A stretch of 64,000 nt of DNA from assembly GCF_015291625.1 (NCBI RefSeq), contig NZ_CP030047.1, positions 1,054,001-1,118,000 on the forward strand, read 5' to 3'. The stretch's first letter is position 1. The number at the start of each line of letters is the position of its first letter. A program made the translations under genes and the position numbers. Shown piece by piece: positions 36,018 through 44,843 of the stretch. Source of the DNA: Bradyrhizobium sp. CCBAU 53421. Its GTDB lineage: Bacteria > Pseudomonadota > Alphaproteobacteria > Rhizobiales > Xanthobacteraceae. The notes below the pieces were generated by a model, which saw nothing but the letters and a program-made list of their open reading frames with translations, was not told the DNA's origin and made no database searches.

Positions 36018-36383
36018 CTATTTGGCGACGTGGACCGCCAGCTTCATCTTCGGATGAATGCCGCACAACACGGTGTAATCGCCGGGCACCGAAAAGGTGA
36101 CGTCGAACTTGCTGCCCGGCTGCTGGTCGCCCGAGTCGAAACTGAACGTATCGGTGCTCAAATAAGCGTGATGAAGCAGCTCGCCGTCATCGTTAATGAA
36201 TCGTAAAGCCTCGCCGCGCTTGATCGAGATCTCGGCGGGCTTGAATTCACGATCCTTCTGCGAAATGACATAGGGAGCCGCACCCAAAGCGGCGCCGGCT
36301 AGCGCTCCCGTGACAATCGCGGCCAATAAAGGCACGCGGCCGGACCGGCCGAGGCGCAGGATGCGCAACAAGCCTGACTTCAT
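36018..36383 (-). CDS. Cupredoxin (plastocyanin-like) secreted copper protein
   Basis: A 121-residue protein from the ATG at 36383, with a GGGGGT ribosome site upstream; an upstream in-frame start would add 15 odd residues. A signal peptide or anchor (about residues 14-38) is followed by a single cupredoxin domain. The copper ligands can be assigned: His in DGELLHHAYLS and Cys-Gly-Ile-His-Pro-Lys-Met near the C terminus (Cys, His, Met). It is a periplasmic electron carrier or copper-handling protein. It may donate electrons in the same respiratory context as the di-haem peroxidase nearby, but this is only positional. Confidence 0.85.
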   Translation of the reverse strand: MKSGLLRILRLGRSGRVPLLAAIVTGALAGAALGAAPYVISQKDREFKPAEISIKRGEALRFINDDGELLHHAYLSTDTFSFDSGDQQPGSKFDVTFSVPGDYTVLCGIHPKMKLAVHVAK

Positions 36384-36597
36384 GAGACCCCCGCTTGGAA
36401 TTTCAACACCGGCTACTCTAGGGTGCAAATGATGCGTCCCGGGTTACCTGCAAGGGTGATTATCGCCAGCTGATCTTAACGATTTCAGCATGAGTTGCAG
36501 TCACTACTAAAGCAATTTTGAGCAGACAGTCATTTTTCCGCAAGCGCTGCGCGTTTCTGCGTAGCTTGAACATCGAGCACTACGGCGAAACGCGGGT

Positions 36598-39507
36598 ATG
36601 GATAGCCTATTAGGCAACCTCAAGGTCAAGGGCGGTGCGGCCTTTCGGTTCGCAACCGGCGGCCTGTCGCGTCTTGCCCTGACCACGGGTTCGATCCGCA
36701 CCCAGATTCTGATTTTTTGCCTCGCGATGAGCGCGATTGCCGTCGCGCTCGGCGGATACTCGATCCTTGGTATCCGCCATGCCGGCGATCTGGTGGCCAA
36801 GACGTTCGACGAATCCCTGATGTCGATCAATTACGCCCGCGCGGCCGGTGCTGACTTCGCCTCGATGCGGGTCACCTCGTCGCAGCGTCTTTTGACCACG
36901 GATCCGGAAATTCGGGCCAGCCTCGACAGCCAGATCGAAAAGCTCGCCAAGACGCTTTCGGAAGATCTGACGATCGCGGCCGACCGGTCGCAGTCCTCGC
37001 GGGCCGCGCAAGCCGCGGCAAAGGTTCAGGAGGCCGCCGACGCCTGGATGGCGCTGCATCGCCGCGCGATCGGTGCGTCGCTCGAGGGAAGTCCGGCGGC
37101 CGATCCGCGCGCATCGGAGACGACGGTCGGCGATCTCGATCGCTATTCCAAGATCGTCAGCCAGCAGGTCGAGCTCCTGGTCAACTATACCGCCGGCGAC
37201 GGCTTTCTGTTCCGGCAGAAGGCGCTCTCGACGATCAAGCGGGATTTGCAGCTCAACATCGCCGGGCTAACCGTCGCGCTGATCCTGTCGGCGCTGTTCT
37301 CGTGGTTGCTGGCGCGCCGGATCATCGGGCCCGTGGCCATCGCATCGCGGGCTGCGCGCAGCATCGCCGGCGGCGACCTCGACGCGACCGTGCCCAAGGG
37401 CGGCACCGACGAGCTCGGCACGCTGCTGACCGCCATGGAAACCATGCGCGACAACATCAGGCGGATGGTCGATCAGGAGGTGTCGCAACGCCGCTCGGCG
37501 CAGGCGCGGCTCTCCGATGCGCTCGAAACGTCGCGCGAAGGCGTCGTGCTGCTCGATTCGGATGGCCAGATCGCGCTGGCCAACTCGCGCGCCAGCGAAT
37601 TCATTCGTTTGTCGCCGCAGCTTCTGCAGTCGGATCGGCTCGATGCCCCCAGCCTCGCGCCGGCCGACGGCGGGCTCGATGGCTTCGCGAGCGAGGCGCA
37701 GCTTTCCGACGGACGCTGGCTGCGCGTCAGCCGCAGCGAGACGCAGGAGGGCGGCGTCGTCCTCGTCTACAGCGACATCTCCGCGTTGAAGCAGCAGAAG
37801 GCCGAGCTGCATGAAACCAATCTGCGGCTCGATGCGGCGCTCACGCACATGTCGCAAGGGCTGTGCCTCTACAACAGCGAGGCGCGGCTGCAGGTCGCCA
37901 ACCGCAGGTTCTGCGAGATCTTCGACATTTCGCCGGAGCTCGTCGTTCCCGCAATGACCATGGAGGACGTGCTCGGGCTGAGCGTCGCCGCCGGCAATCA
38001 TGGTGAACGGACCGTTGCCGACCTGCTGGCGGAACGCGAGCGATCGATGGCCCAGCACGAGGGCAACTATCTGCAGCATCTGGCCGATGGACGGATCATT
38101 GCGATCGCGCAGCGGCCGACAACCGACGGCGGCTGGCTCGTCACCTGCGAGGACGTCACCGAGCAGCAGCGCGCCGAGTCGCAGATCGCGTTCATGGCCC
38201 GGCACGACGCCTTGACCAAGCTGCCGAACCGGACGTTGCTGGCGGAACGGATCGAGCTCGCGGTCGCTCAGGTCGGACGCGGTTCCGGCTTCGCGGTGTT
38301 CTGCCTCGATCTCGACAATTTCAAGCAGGTCAACGACACGCTCGGCCATCCGGTCGGTGACGAACTGCTGTGTGCGGTCGCGGACCGGCTCAACGCCTGC
38401 GTCCGCGAGATCGATACCGTCGCGCGTCTTGGCGGCGACGAGTTCGCAGTCATCCAGTGCGGCGTGCAGGGCGGCGAGGAGGCCGAACGCCTCGCCCGCC
38501 GCATCGTGGAATGCGTCGGCGCCCCCTACGAGCTGAACGGACATCGCGTCGTGGTCGGGTGCAGCGTCGGCATCTCGATGTCGCCGGGCGACGGCACCAC
38601 CGGCGAGAAGCTGCTGAAGAACGCCGACGTCGCGCTGTACCGCGCCAAGATGGAAGGCCGGGGCACCTGGCGTTTCTTCGAGCCCGCGATGGACGCCAGC
38701 CTGCAGCGTCGCCGCGCGATCGAGCTCGACCTTCGCGAGGCGATGGCCAAGGACGAGTTCTCGCTGTACTACCAGCCGCTTTACGATCTCCATCTCGACC
38801 GCATCTGCGGCTTCGAGGCGCTGCTGCGCTGGCACCATCCGAAACGGGGATTGGTGTCGCCGGACCAGTTCATCCCGATCGCCGAAGAGATCGGCCTGAT
38901 CGGTCCGCTGGGAGAATGGGTGCTCAATCGCGCCTGCGAGCAGGCCGTTACCTGGCCCAGCGAGATGAAGCTCGCGGTCAACGTCTCGGCGGTCCAGTTT
39001 CGTGATCCCGACTTCATCGACGTCGTCGTCAACGCGCTGGCGGCGTCGAAATTGTCGCCGCGCCGGCTCGAGCTCGAAATCACCGAGTCCGTCTTCCTCG
39101 CCAACAGCAGCGAGACGCTTGCGACGCTGCACAAGCTGAAGGCGCAGGGGCTGCGCATTGCGCTGGACGATTTCGGCACCGGCTATTCGTCGCTGAGCTA
39201 TCTGCGCAGTTTTCCGTTCGACAAGCTCAAGATCGACAAATCCTTCGTGCGCGACGCGACGGCGACGCATGGCTCGAAGTCGATCGTGCGCGCCGTCATC
39301 AGCCTTGGCAGAAGCCTCGGCATGACCACGATCGCCGAAGGCATCGAGACCGTCGAGCAGCTGGACCACATGCGGGCCGAGGGCTGCAACGAGGCCCAGG
39401 GCTTCCTGTTCAGTCATCCGGTGCCGGTGACCGAGATCGCGGCCAAGATCCTCGAATTGAGAAGCGGCTTCAAGCCGGCCGCCGTCAGGCAGGCGATGGC
39501 GGGCTGA
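36598..39507 (+). CDS. Membrane GGDEF-EAL cyclic-di-GMP enzyme with HAMP and PAS domains
   Basis: A 969-residue protein. Two membrane helices (about residues 32-58 and 220-240) flank a periplasmic helical sensor region, followed by a HAMP domain, two PAS domains (about 300-400 and 405-520), a diguanylate cyclase domain with the active-site GGDEF at 612-616, and a phosphodiesterase domain with EAL at 740-742 and the loop DDFGTGYSS. Both catalytic motifs are intact, so it could make or break c-di-GMP and one activity may be regulatory. The ATG start at 36598 follows a region without a gene. Confidence 0.93.
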   Translation: MDSLLGNLKVKGGAAFRFATGGLSRLALTTGSIRTQILIFCLAMSAIAVALGGYSILGIRHAGDLVAKTFDESLMSINYARAAGADFASMRVTSSQRLLTTDPEIRASLDSQIEKLAKTLSEDLTIAADRSQSSRAAQAAAKVQEAADAWMALHRRAIGASLEGSPAADPRASETTVGDLDRYSKIVSQQVELLVNYTAGDGFLFRQKALSTIKRDLQLNIAGLTVALILSALFSWLLARRIIGPVAIASRAARSIAGGDLDATVPKGGTDELGTLLTAMETMRDNIRRMVDQEVSQRRSAQARLSDALETSREGVVLLDSDGQIALANSRASEFIRLSPQLLQSDRLDAPSLAPADGGLDGFASEAQLSDGRWLRVSRSETQEGGVVLVYSDISALKQQKAELHETNLRLDAALTHMSQGLCLYNSEARLQVANRRFCEIFDISPELVVPAMTMEDVLGLSVAAGNHGERTVADLLAERERSMAQHEGNYLQHLADGRIIAIAQRPTTDGGWLVTCEDVTEQQRAESQIAFMARHDALTKLPNRTLLAERIELAVAQVGRGSGFAVFCLDLDNFKQVNDTLGHPVGDELLCAVADRLNACVREIDTVARLGGDEFAVIQCGVQGGEEAERLARRIVECVGAPYELNGHRVVVGCSVGISMSPGDGTTGEKLLKNADVALYRAKMEGRGTWRFFEPAMDASLQRRRAIELDLREAMAKDEFSLYYQPLYDLHLDRICGFEALLRWHHPKRGLVSPDQFIPIAEEIGLIGPLGEWVLNRACEQAVTWPSEMKLAVNVSAVQFRDPDFIDVVVNALAASKLSPRRLELEITESVFLANSSETLATLHKLKAQGLRIALDDFGTGYSSLSYLRSFPFDKLKIDKSFVRDATATHGSKSIVRAVISLGRSLGMTTIAEGIETVEQLDHMRAEGCNEAQGFLFSHPVPVTEIAAKILELRSGFKPAAVRQAMAG

Positions 39508-39580
39508 TGGCGCGGCCGTCGCGCAACGCGCCAGGACAACACTCCAGGCTCACGACGACCGATTGAGATCGCCGAACGAA

Positions 39581-39607
39581 AAAGGCGGCCCGATGGGGGC
39601 CGCCTTT
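39581..39607 (-). terminator. Terminator between the GGDEF-EAL gene and ecfG
   Basis: AAAGGCGGCC / GGCCGCCTTT, a perfect 10-bp stem with a seven-base loop. On the minus strand it is followed by TTTCG after TTT, and it lies 22 bases past the ecfG stop. It could also slow readthrough from the GGDEF-EAL gene. Confidence 0.75.
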
Positions 39608-39628
39608 CGAATCTGGCATCGCGCCTGG

Positions 39629-40177
39629 CTATCCGCCATTGCCGCCGATCACGGCGCGCACGGTGTTGTCGGGACCGAAATCCTCGGCGCTGTCGACATA
39701 GAGCAGCGCGGAGAGCTTCGAACGCGCGCGGTTGACGCGGCTCTTGATGGTGCCGACCGCGCAGCCGCAGATCGCCGCGGCATCCTCGTAGGAGAAGCCG
39801 GAGGCACCAACCAGGATCAACGCCTCGCGCTGGTCCTGCGGCAACTTTTCGAGCGCCGCGCGGAATTCCTCGAACTCCAGATGCGCAGCCTGCGACGGCT
39901 GGCTCTTCAGCGTCTTGGCATAATTGCCCTCGGCGTCTTCCACCTCGCGCCGTCGCTTCCGGTAGTCGGAGCGAAACAGGTTGCGCAGGATTGTGAACAA
40001 CCACGCGGGCAGGTTGGAGCCGGGCTGGAACGAGTCGATGTTGGCGATCGCGCGCAGCAGGGTCTCCTGCACCAGATCGTCGGCGCGGTCACCATTACCG
40101 GACAACGAGATCGCGAACGCGCGCAGGCTCGGGACCGACGCAAGGATATCGTCGCGAAGTTCATTCGTGAGAGGCAT
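39629..40177 (-). CDS. ecfG: EcfG general stress response sigma factor
   Basis: A 182-residue ECF sigma factor with region 2 (about residues 10-75, including ADDLVQETLLRAIANIDSFQ) and region 4 (about 110-160, including LILVGASGFSYEDAAAICGC and GTIKSRVNRARSKL). The sequence matches the EcfG family that controls the alphaproteobacterial general stress response. Its stop-proximal context, the nepR gene just upstream with a one-base overlap, and divergent phyR confirm this. NepR sequesters EcfG until PhyR is phosphorylated. Confidence 0.94.
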   Translation of the reverse strand: MPLTNELRDDILASVPSLRAFAISLSGNGDRADDLVQETLLRAIANIDSFQPGSNLPAWLFTILRNLFRSDYRKRRREVEDAEGNYAKTLKSQPSQAAHLEFEEFRAALEKLPQDQREALILVGASGFSYEDAAAICGCAVGTIKSRVNRARSKLSALLYVDSAEDFGPDNTVRAVIGGNGG

Positions 40178-40392
40178 TAGTCCCCTCCATTGTTCTTGTC
40201 GGTATCGCCCCCGGCCACGGCTGCCGCGGCAGCCTCGGGTCCGTCGAGTTTGCGGATCAGCTCCGCAAAGCGGTCGGGCACCCCCTGCCGCACCACATCG
40301 TCGTACATGGCGCGCAACTGGTGGCCGATTCTCGATTGAATCTCGGCGTTGAGACCGCCCTGCTTCTTTACTTCCTTCATGATCTGATCCAC
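40177..40392 (-). CDS. nepR: NepR anti-sigma factor
   Basis: A 71-residue protein with two predicted helices (about residues 13-30 and 35-55) and polar, probably disordered ends, as in NepR. The stretch IQSRIGHQLRAMYDDVVRQGVP and PDRFAELIRKLD fit the family. NepR binds EcfG in unstressed cells and PhyR in stressed cells. The stop overlaps the ecfG start, so the pair are made in a linked ratio. Confidence 0.93.
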   Translation of the reverse strand: MDQIMKEVKKQGGLNAEIQSRIGHQLRAMYDDVVRQGVPDRFAELIRKLDGPEAAAAAVAGGDTDKNNGGD

Positions 40393-40522
40393 GCTTCCCC
40401 GGGAGTTAAGTCTCTGATTTCCAAGATGTTTCCTCGAAAAAAGAGGCTGGCCGCGTTGCCTCGTCGGTCAGGAGCTAATGCAAAGTTGCGCATAAAGTTC
40501 CGGAAGACTGGAACTATTTCGC

Positions 40523-40547
40523 GGAACTTTTCCGGCTTTCGCGCGTA
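40523..40547 (+). promoter_or_regulatory. Candidate EcfG-type promoter of phyR
   Basis: GGAAC, 16 bases, CGTA, close to the EcfG consensus GGAAC-N16/17-CGTT and 100 bases ahead of phyR. The 254-base gap has further GGAAC words on both strands (for example 40512 and 40561 on plus), so the exact promoter is uncertain. Autoregulation of the module is known in other alphaproteobacteria. Confidence 0.35.
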
Positions 40548-40646
40548 GTCGGGCATGCAGGGGAACCGGGGTTGCCCCAAATTGGTACGCCGCCCCAGAT
40601 TACGGGTTTCAGGCCGGTTGGCCTCACGAACAAGGATGGAGTGGGA

Positions 40647-41459
40647 ATGTCCCGATCGCAGATCGTTGCCGAACACCTTCCGCTGTTGCGCCGTTATGCT
40701 CGCGCACTGACCGGAAACCAGGCGTCCGGGGACGCCTATGTCGGGGCCATGCTCGAGGCCCTGCTGCAGGACGGGTCGTTGCTGGACCAGACGCATGGTC
40801 CGCGCGCCGGCCTGTTCCGGCTGTTCACCCAGATCTGGAATTCAGTGTCGGTGAACAACAACGACAATGCCGACGTGGCGACGCTCTCGCTGCCGCCAGA
40901 GCGCCGGCTCTCCAACATCACGCCGCTGCCTCGCCAGGCCTTCCTGCTGCTGTCGCTGGAAGGCTTCTCGGAGGAGGAGGTCGGCTACATCCTCGGCACC
41001 GATATCGCCGAGACGCGCAAGCTGACCGATGCCGCCGGCCGCGAGATGGCCGCCGAGATCGCCACCGATGTGCTGATCATCGAGGACGAGACCTTCATCG
41101 CCATGGACCTCGAGAGCCTGGTGAAGAATCTCGGCCACAACGTCATCGGCGTTGCGCGCACGCATTCCGATGCGGTGGCGCTCGCCAAGAACAAGAAGCC
41201 CGGCCTGATCCTCGCCGACATCCAGCTCGCCGACGGTTCGTCCGGTCTCGACGCGGTCAACGAGCTGCTACGCACCTTCGAGGTGCCGGTGGTGTTCATC
41301 ACGGCCTATCCCGAACGCTTCCTGACCGGCGAACGGCCTGAGCCGGCGTTCCTGATCTCGAAGCCGTTCCAGCCGGCGATGGTGTCGGCGGTGGCGAGCC
41401 AGGCGCTGTTCTTCCAGCGCAACTCGCGCAACCGCACGCCGCGCGCGGCGTCGGCATGA
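40647..41459 (+). CDS. phyR: PhyR anti-anti-sigma response regulator
   Basis: A 270-residue protein with an EcfG-like sigma domain (about residues 1-125) fused to a C-terminal receiver domain (about 140-260). The receiver has the acidic pocket in LIIEDETFIAMD, the phosphorylation Asp 191 in ILADIQLADGSSG, the Thr/Lys switch residues in VFITAYPE and SKPFQ. When phosphorylated it exposes its sigma-like domain and draws NepR off EcfG. The ATG at 40647 has a GGAGTGGG site. The cognate HWE kinase (PhyK type) is not adjacent here. Confidence 0.95.
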   Translation: MSRSQIVAEHLPLLRRYARALTGNQASGDAYVGAMLEALLQDGSLLDQTHGPRAGLFRLFTQIWNSVSVNNNDNADVATLSLPPERRLSNITPLPRQAFLLLSLEGFSEEEVGYILGTDIAETRKLTDAAGREMAAEIATDVLIIEDETFIAMDLESLVKNLGHNVIGVARTHSDAVALAKNKKPGLILADIQLADGSSGLDAVNELLRTFEVPVVFITAYPERFLTGERPEPAFLISKPFQPAMVSAVASQALFFQRNSRNRTPRAASA

Positions 41460-41488
41460 CCTGAGTTTACGCAAGAGGGCAAAGTGCA

Positions 41489-41520
41489 AGCCGGCGTATC
41501 GAAAGGTACGCCGGCTTTTT
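41489..41520 (+). terminator. Intrinsic terminator of phyR
   Basis: AGCCGGCGTA / TACGCCGGCT, a perfect 10-bp stem with an eight-base loop, followed directly by TTTTT on the plus strand. It lies 30 bases after the phyR stop and also faces the convergent P450 gene. Confidence 0.9.
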
Positions 41521-41537
41521 CTTGAGGGATCTCGAAG

Positions 41538-42749
41538 CTACTTCGGTGTGACGTTGACCGGCAGCGTGCTGAGCGCCCGCAGCCCCGAGCTGTCGCGGAA
41601 GGCTGTGGGGCCTGCAATGTCGAATTGCTTGACGCGGCCGGCGAGCGCTGCGATCACGGCCTCCGCCTCCAGCCGCGCCACCATCTGTCCGACACAGCCG
41701 TGGATGCCGACGCCGAAGCCCATGTGTCCGGACAGCCGCCGCCTGATGTCGAACTGGTCGGCGTGCTCCCAGCGCGCGTCGTCGCGGTTGGCGGAGGCGA
41801 GCAGCAGCAGCACCTTCTCGTGCTTGCCGATCCTGACGCCGGCGATCTCGGTGTCGTGCGGCGTGGTGCGGAATACGAACGGTGCCGGTGAATCGAAGCG
41901 CAGCGTCTCGTCGAACGCCGCGCGCGCCAGCGACGGGTCGGCTGCGAGCAATGCCCATTGCTCCGGATGGCGCGCGAGCGTGTACAGCGCCATGCCGATC
42001 GCGCTGATCGTGGTGTCGAGCCCGGCCGAGAGCAGCGAGCGCACCAGGAGCGGAGCTTCCTCGGCGCCGATCTCGCCGGTGTCGGCCGCTTCATAGACCT
42101 GCGCGCCAAAGCTGCCCGGCCGCAGCGCCTCGCGCTGGCAGCGCGCCGCGACCCACGGCAGTACGCGCGGCGCCTCGTTCATCAGGTTGCGGAAATAGTC
42201 GTTCTCGGGCCCGAAGCCGGCGAACACCATCGCGCCATAGGTCAGGAAATTCTCGCGGCCCTCCTGGTCGATGCCGAGCGCGTCGGGAAACACGCTGACC
42301 GGAAGCACCTCCGCGATGTCCTTGATGGCGTCGAACGATCCGCGTTCGACCAGCCCGTCGATCAGCCGCGCAGCCGTTGCCTTGAAATCATCGGCGAGCC
42401 GCCGCATCGCGCCGGGCGAGAGGATCCGCGCCAGCACCGCGCGGGTCCGCGTATGCAGCGGCGGATCGGCTTCCAGCACGATGCTCGGCGGCCGCCACGG
42501 CTTCTCCTTGAAGTGGTTGGCAAGCCCGGCGCCGCCGGCGTTGCTGAAATTGACGTGGTCACCGAAGATCGTCTTGACCTCGGCAAAGCGCGGCACTGCC
42601 CAGATGTCATACCTGGTCAGGCGGACGACCGGCGCCGCGGCGCGCAGCTCCGCATAGGTGCCGTAGGGATCGGCCCGCGTCGCCGCGCTGAACGGATCGA
42701 AATCGCTGCGGACAATCTCGCCGGCGAGGGGGCTCGCAGGGGCGCTCAT
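41538..42749 (-). CDS. Cytochrome P450
   Basis: A 403-residue soluble bacterial P450 monooxygenase. The I-helix oxygen motif is LSAGLDTTISA (AGxDTT), the K-helix ExxR is DETLRF, and the haem-binding loop is FGVGIHGCVGQ with Cys 352 as the iron ligand. Length and motifs are complete, so it is likely active. Partner ferredoxin and reductase genes are not adjacent. The start has a GGGAGGATGC ribosome site. It is divergent from a TetR gene across a 28-bp palindrome, so it is probably repressed by that protein and induced by its substrate. Confidence 0.94.
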   Translation of the reverse strand: MSAPASPLAGEIVRSDFDPFSAATRADPYGTYAELRAAAPVVRLTRYDIWAVPRFAEVKTIFGDHVNFSNAGGAGLANHFKEKPWRPPSIVLEADPPLHTRTRAVLARILSPGAMRRLADDFKATAARLIDGLVERGSFDAIKDIAEVLPVSVFPDALGIDQEGRENFLTYGAMVFAGFGPENDYFRNLMNEAPRVLPWVAARCQREALRPGSFGAQVYEAADTGEIGAEEAPLLVRSLLSAGLDTTISAIGMALYTLARHPEQWALLAADPSLARAAFDETLRFDSPAPFVFRTTPHDTEIAGVRIGKHEKVLLLLASANRDDARWEHADQFDIRRRLSGHMGFGVGIHGCVGQMVARLEAEAVIAALAGRVKQFDIAGPTAFRDSSGLRALSTLPVNVTPK

Positions 42750-42770
42750 TGCATCCTCCCGTCTTGTGAT

Positions 42771-42798
42771 CAGTTAATTGACCATAGTCAATTAACTG
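42771..42798. promoter_or_regulatory. Perfect palindromic operator between P450 and TetR genes
   Basis: CAGTTAATTGAC, CATA, GTCAATTAACTG: two perfect 12-bp arms and a 4-bp spacer. It lies 22 bases upstream of the P450 start and 86 upstream of the TetR start. Length and symmetry fit a TetR-family operator, covering both promoters. Confidence 0.85.
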
Positions 42799-42883
42799 CG
42801 GTATGGCAAGAGGAGCCTCGTTTCGATTCCATCGGACCGGAAAACCCTCTAGGACACGGCCAGGAGACGGCCAAGAGAAGGCG

Positions 42884-43609
42884 ATGTCGATCGAGGAGCG
42901 ATCCAGCAAGGGAGCGCGGCGCTTTCAGCGCAGGGCGCGCCAGGAGGCCGACAAGGAGGCGCTGAAGGCGCTGATCCTCGAGACCGCGCGGAAGGAGTTC
43001 GCCGCCGGTACGCTCGAGACCGTCTCGATCCAGAAGATCGCCGACGCGATCGGCTATTCGAAGGGCACCGTCCTCAAATATTATCCGACCAAGCTGCTGC
43101 TGCTGCTCGCGGTGAAGCAGCAGAACCTCGAAGCGGTCGCCGAGCAGCTCGAGCGGGTCCGTGCCCAGACGGCCGACAGCGATCTGCGGCTGCGCCGGGT
43201 GATGGAAACCTATCTCGACTATTGGGCCGACAATCCCGATCACTTCCGTTCGCTGTTCTCGATGTCCGGCACGCTCGAGGACCGCCGGTTTCCCGACGGC
43301 GTCTATTTCGGCGAGACCGAGATCGCGCGCCGCAGCTACGAATTGTTCGTGATGTCGGTGCGGGAATATCTTGCCGCGCATGGCGCCGAGCCGGCATCCG
43401 GCCTGCCGCCGCGGCTGGCGACTGCGCTGCTTGCGGCCACCCACGGCGTGGTCGCGCTGACGCTCGGCACGCCCACCATGAAGCTGCCCGACATGCGCGG
43501 CACCGGCCGCCTCCTGATCGCGAGCTTGATCGATGCCTGGACGAGCAGGCTTGCCGCCGCGCGGAAGAGCGAGGGCTGGCCGCGGGTCGGGGTCGCCACC
43601 TTTGCCTGA
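42884..43609 (+). CDS. TetR family transcriptional regulator
   Basis: A 241-residue protein from the ATG at 42884 (GAGAAGG site); an ATG at 42803 is in frame but would begin 4 bases after the palindrome. The helix-turn-helix is about residues 45-66: VSIQKIADAIGYSKGTVLKYYPTK. The ligand-binding C-terminal half is typical in length. It is divergent from the P450 gene and probably represses both genes from the palindrome at 42771-42798. The ligand is unknown. Confidence 0.92.
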   Translation: MSIEERSSKGARRFQRRARQEADKEALKALILETARKEFAAGTLETVSIQKIADAIGYSKGTVLKYYPTKLLLLLAVKQQNLEAVAEQLERVRAQTADSDLRLRRVMETYLDYWADNPDHFRSLFSMSGTLEDRRFPDGVYFGETEIARRSYELFVMSVREYLAAHGAEPASGLPPRLATALLAATHGVVALTLGTPTMKLPDMRGTGRLLIASLIDAWTSRLAAARKSEGWPRVGVATFA

Positions 43610-43730
43610 CGGCGCTATCCGAAGACACAGCCGGCCATTCGCGCCTGCCGCGCGCCGCTGCATGCGCAACGCGGTGCGGCATGCGTGCCGCGAAGTGGAA
43701 TCGCCTGGCTCCGCCTGCTAAGCGCGGCCC

Positions 43731-44612
43731 ATGGATACGACGCAACGCGACCGAACGATCGGCTTCCTCTGCCTGGTGGTGACGGCCTTCGGCTGGGCCC
43801 TGAACTGGCCGCTGATGAAGCTGCTGCTGCAGCAATGGCCGCCGCTGTTCGCCCGCGGGCTCGCCGGGACCTGCGCGGCGGTGATCCTGGGCACGCTGGC
43901 GCTGGCCCGCGGCCAGTCGCTCGCGGTGCCGCGCGAGGCGGTCCCAAGGCTGCTATTCGCCTCGTTCACCAATGTCTTCGCCTGGATGGGTTTTGGCACC
44001 ATCGCGATGAAATTCGTCACGGTCGGCGAGGGCGCGCTGCTCGCCTACACCATGCCGATCTGGGCGATGCTGTTCGCCTGGCCGGTGCTGCACAGCCGCC
44101 CGACGCTGCGGGATCTGGCGGCGCTGGTGCTCGGCGTCGCCGGCGTTGCGATGCTGCTCGGCGGCAATGGCTTTTCGTTCAGCACCGGCAAGCTCACCGG
44201 CATCGCGCTCGCGCTGGCCTGCGCCATCCTGTTCGCGCTCGGCAACGTGCTGAACCGCAAGCCGCTGCCGATGCCGCCGCTTGCGGTGGTCGCCTGGCAG
44301 GTCGGCATCGGCTGTCTGGTGATGCTGCTGCTCGGCATTCTGTTCGAGCAGCCGAACTATGCCGCCATCACGCCGTTCGGCCTCGGCTGCTTCGCCTACA
44401 TGACGCTGATGCCGATGGGCATCTGCTATCTCACCTGGTTCGAGACGCTGCGCCGCCTGCCGCCGACATCGGCGTCGACAGGCATGCTGCTGGTGCCGGT
44501 GATCGGCGTGATTTCGGCGGCGATCATCCTCGGCGAGCCGCTGGGCCTGCGCGAGATCGGCGCCATGGCGCTGACGCTCGGCGGCGTGACCCTGGCGCTG
44601 CAGCGGGCCTGA
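43731..44612 (+). CDS. EamA/DMT family transporter (YdcZ/RhaT-like)
   Basis: A 293-residue protein with ten predicted membrane helices in two EamA repeats (about residues 9-135 and 150-290). The family exports or imports small molecules such as amino acids or nucleotide-sugars; the substrate cannot be told. It follows the TetR gene by 121 bases in the same direction. A connection with the P450 or TetR is possible but unproved. Confidence 0.88.
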   Translation: MDTTQRDRTIGFLCLVVTAFGWALNWPLMKLLLQQWPPLFARGLAGTCAAVILGTLALARGQSLAVPREAVPRLLFASFTNVFAWMGFGTIAMKFVTVGEGALLAYTMPIWAMLFAWPVLHSRPTLRDLAALVLGVAGVAMLLGGNGFSFSTGKLTGIALALACAILFALGNVLNRKPLPMPPLAVVAWQVGIGCLVMLLLGILFEQPNYAAITPFGLGCFAYMTLMPMGICYLTWFETLRRLPPTSASTGMLLVPVIGVISAAIILGEPLGLREIGAMALTLGGVTLALQRA

Positions 44613-44676
44613 GCGCGCGCGCGTCGGACGGAACCGGTGTTCGCGGCACGCGTTCTCCTGAAAAGGGAGCTTGGCC

Positions 44677-44817
44677 ATGCGCAAGGCGATCGCGCGGCTT
44701 GATGCGGAGCAGAAGGCGCAGCTGCTTTATCTCGCAGATCTCGGCACGGCGATGTTCACGTCGGCGCTCGTGGTCTGCACCCTGAAGGCGGTCGTGGACC
44801 TCTTCGTCGGCGGCTGA
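44677..44817 (+). CDS. Small protein (46 residues) with one membrane helix
   Basis: A 46-residue frame: MRKAIARLDAEQKAQLLYLA, then one hydrophobic stretch LGTAMFTSALVVCTLKAVV and a short acidic end. A GGGAG site lies seven bases before the ATG at 44677. No family is recognised. The neighbouring genes are a DMT transporter upstream and a convergent ribbon-helix-helix gene downstream. The call rests on the ribosome site, composition and clean placement between genes. Confidence 0.5.
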   Translation: MRKAIARLDAEQKAQLLYLADLGTAMFTSALVVCTLKAVVDLFVGG

Positions 44818-44843
44818 ACCGTTACATCAGCGCCAGCCCGCCG

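Noticed and set aside
37267..39417. 716-codon minus-strand reading frame under the GGDEF-EAL gene
   Set aside because: Antisense shadow with low-complexity Arg/Ala/Asp composition and no ribosome site.
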